Below, one piece after another: positions 15,975-22,299 of a DNA stretch of 29,308 bases (positions within the stretch are counted from its first letter, which is position 1; each line of letters opens with the position of its first letter). The stretch is from Humisphaera sp. (GTDB lineage Bacteria > Planctomycetota > Phycisphaerae > Tepidisphaerales > Tepidisphaeraceae), in the NCBI GenBank assembly GCA_025351525.1, contig JANXVV010000226.1, positions 1-29,308 on the forward strand, written 5' to 3'. The position numbers were made by a program, and so were the translations under genes. Under the pieces are notes generated by a model. It did no database searches. It was not told the DNA's origin and saw nothing but the letters and a program-made list of their open reading frames with translations.

Positions 15975-16054
15975 AAATGCCTCGGACTTTCGAGTTACAC
16001 TATGGTAGCCCGGGCGATTTAAATGACAATGAGATTTGTAGTGCTAATGCTGCG

Positions 16055-16113
16055 TTTGGAGGGCGGCAGTCCCCTGCCGCCGGTGCGGTGGTCGAGAACG
16101 ACCGACCTCCAAA
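16055..16113. repeat. Family G three-way-junction repeat
   Basis: The outer stem TTTGGAGG (16055-16062) pairs with CCTCCAAA (16106-16113). Inside are two hairpins: GGCGGCAG, TCCC, CTGCCGCC (16062-16081) and GGTCG, AGAA, CGACC (16090-16103). One copy in the window. It sits directly beside the family D hairpin. Confidence 0.7.
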
Positions 16114-16130
16114 AACCCGGGAATTTTTTT

Positions 16131-16193
16131 AGCGGCTCTGCCGAAGGCACGCGTTTTTCGGACAAAAAAATGTGTGCCTTCGGCACAGCCGCT
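16131..16193. repeat. Family D hairpin (copy 2)
   Basis: The arms at 16131-16152 and 16172-16193 pair at 20 of 22 positions and match the copy at 12688-12750, including TTTTTTT before and AAAAA after. It lies between the divergent Uma2 and methyltransferase genes. The remainder of 15975-16293 has only a TACAAT box near 16272. Confidence 0.88.
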
Positions 16194-16293
16194 GAAAAAT
16201 GCGATTGCTCTGTACATAACAGTTCAGCCATCGCAGGTTCGACGGGCTACTGGCATCCCGCCATCATCCGTCTACAATTGCCACGCGAACACC

Positions 16294-17118
16294 ATGAAAA
16301 CCAAAAAGCCCTCATCCTCCTCCGGCCTGCGCACCGACTGGGGCGAAGTTGCGGATTGGTACGATCAACTGGTCGGTGAATCGGGCAGCGAATATCACCG
16401 CGAAGTGGTGTTGCCCGGTGTACTGCGGCTGATGGCGATGCAAAAGGGTGAGAAGGCGATCGATATCGCGTGCGGGCAGGGAGTGCTTTGCCGAATTCTG
16501 CACGAGCGCGGCGTGGAATCGACTGGGGTGGATGCAGCACGAGAACTGATCGCCGCCGCCCGTGAGCGGGGACCGGCGGAGATTCGGTACGATGTGGCGG
16601 ATGCCCGCGAGTTGAATTTTTTGCCGCCGGATCATTTCGCCGCCGCCGCGTGTGTGCTGGCGGTGCAGAATATCGATCCGCTTCAACCGGTTTTCAGGGG
16701 CGTGGCTCGACTGCTCAAACCTGGCGGCCGACTGGTCATCGTGATGATGCATCCCGCCTTTCGCGGGCCGAAAGAAGCGAGTTGGGGCTGGGATGAATCT
16801 AAGAAAGTGCAGTATCGCCGGGTCGACCGCTATCTGATGCCGCGCAAGATGCCCATCGTGGCCCATCCGGGGAAGTCGCCGGGGCTGTATACCTGGACAT
16901 TTCACAAACCGATCGAGTCGTATGTTAAATCGCTGCGAACCGCCGGGCTGTTGATCGATGCGATGGAGGAATGGCCGAGCCATAAGATCAGCACGAGCGG
17001 GCCGCGCGCCTCTGCGGAAAACACCGCTCGAAAAGAGATCCCCATGTTCCTAGCCATCCGGGCGTTGAAAATTCCCAACCTCATAACCCCTGCGGCGGAC
17101 TCAACGATCCCCTTTTAA
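16294..17118 (+). CDS. Class I SAM-dependent methyltransferase
   Basis: A 274-residue protein of the Methyltransf_11/25 type. Motif I is KAIDIACGQGVLCRIL (54-69), the acidic residue binding the SAM ribose is Asp80 (STGVDAA), motif II/III is RYDVADARELNF (98-109), and the post-motif is ARLLKPGGRLVIVMMHPAF (138-156). The C-terminal part, with AHPGKSPGLYTWTFHKPIESYV, resembles methyltransferases of small-molecule or quinone type, but the substrate is unknown. The ATG at 16294 is chosen because the in-frame region upstream is family D repeat. It may be co-transcribed with the rhomboid gene 25 bp downstream. Confidence 0.85.
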   Translation: MKTKKPSSSSGLRTDWGEVADWYDQLVGESGSEYHREVVLPGVLRLMAMQKGEKAIDIACGQGVLCRILHERGVESTGVDAARELIAAARERGPAEIRYDVADARELNFLPPDHFAAAACVLAVQNIDPLQPVFRGVARLLKPGGRLVIVMMHPAFRGPKEASWGWDESKKVQYRRVDRYLMPRKMPIVAHPGKSPGLYTWTFHKPIESYVKSLRTAGLLIDAMEEWPSHKISTSGPRASAENTARKEIPMFLAIRALKIPNLITPAADSTIPF

Positions 17119-17143
17119 ACCCCTTAAAAAAAATATTTCAACT

Positions 17144-18064
17144 ATGCGACAGATCGGAACCATTCAAATCGAGCGGGATGCCAACCGGTTTGGCGCATTC
17201 CTTCACACCCTCGGCATCGACAACACCATCGACCCTTCCGCGGACGCTTGGGCGGTGTGGGTGGCGAACGATGACCATCTCGAAAAAGCGAGCGCAGAGC
17301 TTTCCACGTTTCAAACCGCCCCATCTGATCGACGATACGACGATGCGTTGCCGACCGCGAAAGCACTGCTCGCCACCCAGCAGAAAGCCGAGGAAAAACG
17401 GCGGGGTAATTTCGTGGACGTCCGCACCGCCTCCGGCCGACTGCAACAGTGGAATGCCCCGGTCACGCTGGCCTTAATCGGCATCAGCATTGTCGTCGGC
17501 CTGATGACGCACGTGTGGGAAGAGCATCGTATCGCCGAGCAGCCTCCGCTCGTCAACGCGCTGCAAATCGCCCCCATCGTCATCGTCGGCAATCAGTATG
17601 GCTGGGATGATTTGAACTCCATCAAGCACGGCGAGGTGTGGAGATTGGTCACGCCGATCTTCCTGCACTTCGGCATTCTGCATCTCATGTTCAACATGTT
17701 CTGGCTGCGCGATCTCGGGGCGATGATCGAGACTCGCCGGGGAACGCTGTTCACGATCCTGCTGGTCATCACCGTCGCCATCGCCTCGAACCTGGGGCAG
17801 TACTATTGGAAAGGCCCCCAATTCGGCGGCATGTCCGGGGTCGTGTACGGGCTGTTCGGTTATGTCTGGATCAAAGGCCGGGTGGACCCGATGTCCGGTA
17901 TCGGCATTCGCCAGGAAACAGCCGCATTCATGCTCATCTGGCTGGTCGCCTGCATGACCGGTTTCCTCGGGTCGATTGCCAATGCAGCGCACGTGACGGG
18001 CCTTGCCGTCGGCGTTGTTTTTGCTTACGCGCCGTATTTGGTCAGGCGGGTGACGCGGCGATAG
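17144..18064 (+). CDS. Rhomboid family intramembrane serine protease
   Basis: A 306-residue GlpG-type rhomboid. Residues 1-95 form a cytoplasmic domain resembling the GlpG N-terminal domain (RDANRFGAFLHTLGID, then VWVANDDHLEKASAEL). Six membrane segments follow, beginning near 104-124. The active site is visible: HLMFNMFWL (180-188) in the second core helix, GGMSGVVYGLFGY with nucleophile Ser231, and ANAAHVTGLAVG with His283, completing the Ser-His dyad. It cleaves membrane-protein substrates in the cytoplasmic membrane; the target is unknown. No Shine-Dalgarno is seen; the ATG follows an A-rich stretch. A scrap of a hicB-like gene begins immediately after its stop. Confidence 0.93.
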   Translation: MRQIGTIQIERDANRFGAFLHTLGIDNTIDPSADAWAVWVANDDHLEKASAELSTFQTAPSDRRYDDALPTAKALLATQQKAEEKRRGNFVDVRTASGRLQQWNAPVTLALIGISIVVGLMTHVWEEHRIAEQPPLVNALQIAPIVIVGNQYGWDDLNSIKHGEVWRLVTPIFLHFGILHLMFNMFWLRDLGAMIETRRGTLFTILLVITVAIASNLGQYYWKGPQFGGMSGVVYGLFGYVWIKGRVDPMSGIGIRQETAAFMLIWLVACMTGFLGSIANAAHVTGLAVGVVFAYAPYLVRRVTRR

Positions 18065-18238
18065 AATGACTTCACGTTGGAGGCACTGGCAAATATTCGG
18101 GATGCAATCGCTGAATATCTGGCAGCGGTGAATACGGAATTGAACGGCGGAGATCCCATCGCAGCTACGCCACAACCAAAACAGAGGGAACCGCGAAGTC
18201 GCGGAAGCGCGAAGTGGAACGCGAAGAAATCAAAATGA
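18065..18238 (+). pseudogene. C-terminal scrap of a HicB-type antitoxin gene
   Basis: In frame from 18065, right after the rhomboid stop, the DNA reads FTLEALANIRDAIAEYLAAV then NTELNGGDPI (18071-18160). This matches the end of the HicB partial RNase H-fold domain, which typically reads EALANIREAIELYLE. There is no start codon and the N-terminal strands (with the usual PGCxtxGdT) are absent. The frame then runs into repeat DNA and stops at 18236-18238. No HicA toxin is visible. Chance resemblance cannot be fully excluded. Confidence 0.5.
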
Positions 18239-18271
18239 ATTTTCTTTGCGCTTTCGTGCCTACGCGGTTGC
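18188..18271. repeat. Inverted repeat of the GCGAAGTCGCGGAAGCGCGAAG type
   Basis: The left arm (from GAACCGCGAAG at 18188) is an imperfect complement of the right arm ending CTACGCGGTTGC at 18271, with CGCGAAG/CTTTGCG motifs inside. It is related in style to family E that follows. It forms part of the 18065-18457 gap, which otherwise holds the hicB scrap and family E. Confidence 0.6.
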
Positions 18272-18352
18272 TATCTTCGTTCGGCAAAAAGATTCTTATC
18301 GATAGTAGCACAGGAATGAGCTTCGCTTCTCACGACCGCTCCGTCAGCCCAG

Positions 18353-18437
18353 CACGTCTCTGTGCTCTCTGTGGTTCAACCGCATTTTCTTCTTCGCGTT
18401 TTTCTTTGCGGCCCTTCGCGCCTTTGCGGCTGCATTT
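18353..18437. repeat. Family E repeat (copy 1)
   Basis: Contains TCTCTGTGCT, GTGGTTCAA, TTCTTCGCGTTTTTCTTTGCG-like and GCGCCTTTGCGGCTGCATTTT-like blocks in the same order as 24616-24700. It ends 20 bp before the fumarase start, so it must be part of that gene's upstream or leader region. Repeats of this wording are common in many bacterial genomes. Confidence 0.85.
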
Positions 18438-18457
18438 TTGTTTGATATAGACTTCCC

Positions 18458-20062
18458 ATGCCAAATTTTATTTACGAAGCCCCATTCCAATACGGCCAGG
18501 ATGAAACGCCTTATCGCCTGCTGACGAAAGATCATGTCAGCACCCTCGACGCCGGTGGCCGCACACTTTTAAAGGTGGATGCCGAAGCTTTAAAAATGCT
18601 GGCGAGACAGGCGTTCATCGATCTGTCTTTTTACCTTCGCCCCGGTCACCTCAACCAGTTGGCGGAGGAGTTGAAAGACCCCGAGGCCAGCGATAACGAT
18701 CGCTTCGTGCTGTACACCCATCTGCAAAATGCGGTCGTCGCGGCGGGCGGTAAATTGCCGGGTTGCCAGGATACCGGCACGGCGATCGTCATGGGCAAGA
18801 AGGGGCAGTACGTGCTGACGGATGGGGACGATGCCGCCGCGTTGTCCGAGGGGATTTACGAGACGTTTCAGGAGCGATGTTTGCGGTATTCTCAGGTTGC
18901 GCCGCTGGAAATGTTCACCGAGAAAAACACCGCGACCAATCTGCCGGCCCAAATCGATCTAATGTCTGAGCCGGGGGATGAATACAAATTTCTGTTCGTG
19001 GCCAAGGGGGGTGGGTCGGCGAATAAATCCTATCTCTACCAATCCACGCCTGCGGTTTTGAATGAGAAGGATTTGGAGGCGTTTGTGCGGAGTAAGTTGA
19101 AGGACATCGGCACGAGCGCCTGCCCGCCGTACCATTTGGTGGTGGTGGTAGGGGGGACGAGCGCGGAGTCGGTGATGAAGGTGGTGAAGCTCGCGAGTTG
19201 CCGGTATCTGGATCGTCTCCCGACGACGGGATCACCCGGTGGCCGTGCGTTTCGGGATTTGGATTGGGAGCGGCGGATCATGAAGATCGCGCAGGAGACG
19301 CATATCGGCGCGCAGTTTGGTGGCAAATACTTCGCTCACGATGTAAGGGTGATCCGCATGAGCCGTCACGCCGCCAGTTGCCCGATCGGGATGGGGGTGA
19401 GCTGTTCCGCAGATCGAAACATCAAGGCGAAGATCACGCGCGATGGCGTGTTTTTGGAACAGTTGGAGTTCAACCCGTCGCAATTCTTGCCGAAGGACGC
19501 GCCGGAACTCGCGCCGCCGGTGGCGATCAATCTGAACATGGGGATGGATAAAGTACGGCAGGTGCTCAGCCAATTCCCCGTGAAAACCCGGCTGAGTTTG
19601 AACGGTACGTTGATCGTCGCTCGCGACGCCGCCCATGCAAGAATCAAGCAGATGCTCGATCGCGGTGAACCGATGCCCGCGTTTTTCAAGGACTATCCGA
19701 TCTACTACGCCGGCCCCGCGAAAACCCCGCCCGGAATGCCCAGCGGCAGCTTCGGCCCGACCACCGCCGGCCGCATGGACAGCTTCGTCGATCTCTTCCA
19801 AAGCCACGGCGGCAGCCTGATCATGATCGCCAAGGGCAACCGATCGAAAGCCGTCACCGAAGCCTGTAAAAAACACGGCGGTTTCTACCTCGGCAGCATC
19901 GGAGGCCCGGCGGCGATTCTGGCGCAGACCAATATCAAGTCGGTTGAAATGGTGGCGTTCGAGGAGATGGGGATGGAGGCGGTGAGGAAGATCGAAGTGG
20001 TCGATTTTCCGGCGTTTATCGTGGTGGATGACAAGGGGAATGATTTCTTCGAAGAGTTGTAA
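18458..20062 (+). CDS. fumA: Class I (iron-sulfur) fumarate hydratase
   Basis: A 534-residue class I fumarase, close in length to E. coli FumA/FumB (about 548). It interconverts fumarate and L-malate in the TCA cycle and carries an oxygen-sensitive 4Fe-4S cluster. The expected ligands are visible: Cys103 in LPGCQDTGTAI, Cys222 in TSACPPYH and Cys316 in GMGVSCSADRNIKAK. Residues 1-280 correspond to the Fumerase alpha domain and about 330-534 to the beta (C-terminal) domain, including GDP-like YAGPAKTPPGMPSGSFGPTT and the final KHGGFYLGSIGG, so it is the fused single-chain type and not the two-subunit form. A family E repeat lies just upstream; no strong Shine-Dalgarno precedes the ATG. Confidence 0.95.
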   Translation: MPNFIYEAPFQYGQDETPYRLLTKDHVSTLDAGGRTLLKVDAEALKMLARQAFIDLSFYLRPGHLNQLAEELKDPEASDNDRFVLYTHLQNAVVAAGGKLPGCQDTGTAIVMGKKGQYVLTDGDDAAALSEGIYETFQERCLRYSQVAPLEMFTEKNTATNLPAQIDLMSEPGDEYKFLFVAKGGGSANKSYLYQSTPAVLNEKDLEAFVRSKLKDIGTSACPPYHLVVVVGGTSAESVMKVVKLASCRYLDRLPTTGSPGGRAFRDLDWERRIMKIAQETHIGAQFGGKYFAHDVRVIRMSRHAASCPIGMGVSCSADRNIKAKITRDGVFLEQLEFNPSQFLPKDAPELAPPVAINLNMGMDKVRQVLSQFPVKTRLSLNGTLIVARDAAHARIKQMLDRGEPMPAFFKDYPIYYAGPAKTPPGMPSGSFGPTTAGRMDSFVDLFQSHGGSLIMIAKGNRSKAVTEACKKHGGFYLGSIGGPAAILAQTNIKSVEMVAFEEMGMEAVRKIEVVDFPAFIVVDDKGNDFFEEL

Positions 20063-20097
20063 TGGCGTTCCGTTGGTGAGACAAATATTCTGTTGTT

Positions 20098-20160
20098 ATG
20101 CAGACGGTGGTTAAGGACAAGCTCGTAGCGATCGAAGCACTGTGCCGCCGATATGCGTAA
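20098..20160 (+). pseudogene. Truncated N-terminus of an MNT-type nucleotidyltransferase gene
   Basis: ATG at 20098 opens a 20-codon frame, MQTVVKDKLVAIEALCRRYA, ended by TAA at 20158. The pattern KxxAIEALCRRYxV is the helix that precedes RLxLFGSA in many MNT-domain antitoxins (compare MQETLIPFRDSLYRLCETFE in the intact gene at 21648). The catalytic GSxxRG...SDxD part is absent. It marks the left edge of the toxin-antitoxin island. The short length limits certainty. Confidence 0.4.
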
Positions 20161-20197
20161 CCCTTGAAATAATCAGAATCAAAGGGGTACGATCTTG

Positions 20198-20422
20198 ATG
20201 AAAGGCTTTACCATGCTCAAGTCACTTCGCGAAATGATCCACCGCGAACCATTTATTCCCTTCCGCATCGTGCTGACCAGCGAAAAGGAATACGAGATCG
20301 TCAATCCCGATCTTTTGGCGATCGGCGAAACGCAGATAACGGTCTACGCTCCGAAATCCGATGATTGGTCCATTCTCCGCATGAATCAGATCGCGTCGAT
20401 TAAAGTGACGCAAGCGGCATAG
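20198..20422 (+). CDS. Small conserved protein of unknown function (paralogue at 25510)
   Basis: A 74-residue protein; a second in-frame ATG at 20213, with AAAGG 7 nt upstream, may be the real start (69 residues). The sequence reads as a helix (LKSLREMIHREPFIPFRIVL) followed by short strands: EYEIVNPDLLAIGETQITVY, then WSILRMNQIASIKV. The gene at 25510-25767 has the same plan: xxPFxPFxIxxxDGxxYxVxxPDxL...IxxxxIxSLEV. This is a small beta-rich family that I recall as common in planctomycetes and related bacteria, without a known role. It sits 9 bp before the GIY-YIG gene, which suggests co-transcription. Confidence 0.7.
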   Translation: MKGFTMLKSLREMIHREPFIPFRIVLTSEKEYEIVNPDLLAIGETQITVYAPKSDDWSILRMNQIASIKVTQAA

Positions 20423-20431
20423 GAGTTAAGA

Positions 20432-21305
20432 ATGGCTGACAACCGCGATTGGATCATGTGTCAGCAGTACTCGGATCAAATGCTTGCCGACGGCCTTTTG
20501 ACATTGCGGGATCAACCTGCGACTGAGCACACATCTGACGTTTCAAAAGAACCGGGCAATTACGTTGTGAGTTTAGATGGCGACGCACTGTACGTCGGCG
20601 AAGCGAAAAACCTTGCAAAACGTACCCGACAACAATTTAGGCAAAAAACATCGACGTTCTTCAAAACTTTTCTAACGCGAAATACCGAAAGCTCAGTGCC
20701 AATTCATAGGTTTCATCTGCGATGCACTGAAACGCAAGTCGGGCGTAAGGAGCTTGAGGAATTTGGTATCGTCAATGTCCCTTGCAGGCTAAACAAGTTC
20801 CAACTGGGAAAGCGGAGTGTGATTGCCGCTTCATCGGCAACTGGAGGCTGGTGCGAACTTCAGCAGCATTATGCAGGCATATTGGCCCAAGGTGAAAGAG
20901 AGCTGCTTGCACAATCGTTCGTTCGCTGGTCCGCCGCTCCGCCGCTCCGCCGCTCCGCTGCCGCGAGTCGCCGGTGTCTATGTCGTTCGATCACCCGAAT
21001 TCGACAAGATTTTGTACGGTGGGGAAAGTTCGGATGTTGGGGAGCGATATATATCGCACAGTGCGAACACATACTTTTCAGCCCTTCGGCGTCATGTTGG
21101 CACCGACGTGTTAGGCTTCTCCTTGAAGGAGGAAGGCGGTAAGTTCAAATACTTCACGGCCGATGAAAATTCGAAGGTTTCGCACTTTGTTCGGTCATGC
21201 CGCATCGCGTATCTTCCAGTAACATTTGGCAGATATGAACTCGAAGAAGCCATGATTCGAAAATACCACCCACTTCTCAACCGAAAAGATAATAAGCCGT
21301 TATGA
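20432..21305 (+). pseudogene. Double GIY-YIG domain protein, split by a frameshift at an 8-bp tandem repeat
   Basis: Two overlapping frames together encode one protein. The first frame (20432 to about 20956) gives domain 1: GNYVVSLDGDALYVGEAKNL (42-61), basic RTRQQFRQK and RKELEEFG. The second frame (about 20957-21305) gives domain 2: GVYVV, ILYGGESSDVGERY, and RYELEEAMIRKYHPLLNRK near the end. Tyr, Arg and Glu residues of the GIY-YIG nuclease fold can be picked out in both, with YGG for YIG in domain 2. The first frame reads sensibly up to GERELLAQSFVRWSAAP and the second from LPRVAGVYVV, so the break is at the (GCCGCTCC)3 tract at 20933-20956. With one or four units the frames join. As sequenced, the first frame runs on to 21142 in unrelated, low-quality protein. 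It is either inactivated or phase-variable. Domain function (DNA nicking or cleavage) is inferred from the fold. Confidence 0.8.
20933..20956 (+). repeat. Three perfect tandem copies of the 8-bp unit GCCGCTCC
   Basis: Units at 20933-20940, 20941-20948 and 20949-20956, followed by GCTGCCGCG. It lies inside the GIY-YIG gene exactly where the frame changes. Eight is not a multiple of three, so each gain or loss of one unit shifts the frame. Confidence 0.95.
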
Positions 21306-21338
21306 TTTTGTCGGGTCCAGTCCACTCAGTAGGCGAGC

Positions 21339-21624
21339 ATGGCTCTGAATTGTCAGACTACCGCGGTTCATCCGGGAATGGTTCTTTTGAATGAATTGGA
21401 AAAACGCGGGATCGCACAATCGGCCTTGGCGACTCACATCGGTGTGCGGAGAAAGAGCATCAGCGAGATTTGCCGCGGCAAACGGGGGATCAGTGCCGCA
21501 ATGGCCGTCATGCTGTCCTGCGCATTAGGCGCGCGCGGCGTTCTTGTTAAATTTGCAAAAGAATTGGGAACTGAGCCAGGTGGACTCGCGTGCTTCGAAA
21601 AAGATCAAACCGATGGCCGCGTAA
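21339..21624 (+). pseudogene. HigA/VapI-type antitoxin gene with a frameshift
   Basis: The frame from ATG 21339 encodes a HigA-type XRE helix-turn-helix: VHPGMVLLNELEKRGIAQSA, LATHIGVRRKSISEICRGKR, GISAAMAVMLSCALGA. After that the family normally continues xFWLNLQxxYDLxxA. That continuation is present, but in the next frame, from 21538: AFLLNLQKNWELSQVDSRAS, ending at TAA 21622-21624. Removing one base from the GGCGCGCGCGG run at about 21528-21538 would join them. As written, the original frame runs to 21629 in unrelated residues. No HigB-type toxin precedes it (only 33 bp to the GIY-YIG stop), so it is an orphan. Either a broken gene or a sequencing indel. Confidence 0.8.
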
Positions 21625-21647
21625 TGTGATACAGGGCGACCGCATCC

Positions 21648-21956
21648 ATGCAGGAAACTTTAATACCATTTCGGGATTCACTTTACCGATTGTGTGAAAC
21701 CTTCGAGGTGGAGCGCCTCGACCTCTTCGGTTCCGCCGCACGCGGTGATTTCGATCCGGCGAAGAGCGACTTGGATTTTCTTGTGGTGTTTCGCCGCGAG
21801 GGGAATCTCGGGGCGGCTGACAGATACCTCGGTTTATTGGCGGCTTTGGAAGATCTTTTTCAACGGAAGATTGATTTGGTCGATATCGCCGCCGCGAGAA
21901 ATCCGTACTTTATGGCCGAAGCACTCAAACATCGGGTGATGCTCTATGCCGCCTGA
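21648..21956 (+). CDS. mntA: MNT-domain nucleotidyltransferase, antitoxin of a HepT/MntA pair
   Basis: A 102-residue minimal nucleotidyltransferase. The Pol-beta-type active site is complete: LDLFGSAARGDFDPAKSDLD, with Gly28-Ser29 and the metal-binding Asp41 and Asp43, then the third strand KIDLVDI. In studied pairs (Shewanella MntA/HepT) the antitoxin adds AMP to the toxin at a Tyr near its RNase motif. It overlaps the downstream HEPN gene by 11 bp, the usual arrangement of the pair. All key residues are present, so it should be active. Confidence 0.9.
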   Translation: MQETLIPFRDSLYRLCETFEVERLDLFGSAARGDFDPAKSDLDFLVVFRREGNLGAADRYLGLLAALEDLFQRKIDLVDIAAARNPYFMAEALKHRVMLYAA

Positions 21957-22287
21957 GGTTAAATCGCTCCTTGTCGACATACAGCACGCCGTGGCGGGTA
22001 TTGATCTGTTCACCGCAGGCAGGTCGCGCGATGATTTCAAGGGTGACTTGATGCTCAGGCGGGCGGTCGAGAGGCAGTTTGAGATTATCGGCGAAGCGAT
22101 GAACCGGCTTCGTAAAATCGATCCGCTGCTAACCGATCGAATCTCCGAATACCGTGGCATTATCAGCTTTCGAAATGTTTTGATTCACGGTTATGACAAA
22201 ATTAATGACGACGTCACCTGGCAGATCATCGAGCAAAGACTTCCGATCCTTCGGAACGAGATTGACGAGTTGCTGAAGGGGAAATAA
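21946..22287 (+). CDS. hepT: HEPN-domain (DUF86/HepT-like) RNase toxin
   Basis: A 113-residue all-helical HEPN protein of the DUF86/HepT type. The RNase motif RxxxxHxY is visible as FRNVLIHGY, with Arg76, His81 and Tyr83; Tyr83 is the counterpart of the residue modified by the antitoxin in studied systems. VERQFEIIGEAMNRLRK (41-57) is the conserved dimer helix. It overlaps the MNT gene by 11 bp, and its stop is only 12 bp from the end of the convergent recG. Cleavage of RNA or tRNA in the cytoplasm is known for the family, not shown here. Confidence 0.9.
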   Translation: MPPEVKSLLVDIQHAVAGIDLFTAGRSRDDFKGDLMLRRAVERQFEIIGEAMNRLRKIDPLLTDRISEYRGIISFRNVLIHGYDKINDDVTWQIIEQRLPILRNEIDELLKGK

Positions 22288-22299
22288 GCGAACGACGAA

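Noticed and set aside
20900..20960. Programmed ribosomal frameshift in the GIY-YIG gene
   Set aside because: I see no slippery heptamer with a following pseudoknot; the 8-bp tandem repeat explains the frame change more simply.
20823..21305. Second GIY-YIG frame as an independent gene starting at 20823
   Set aside because: Its first 35 residues have no resemblance to GIY-YIG proteins, while the other frame over the same DNA (GERELLAQSFVRW) does; the real domain starts after the tandem repeat.
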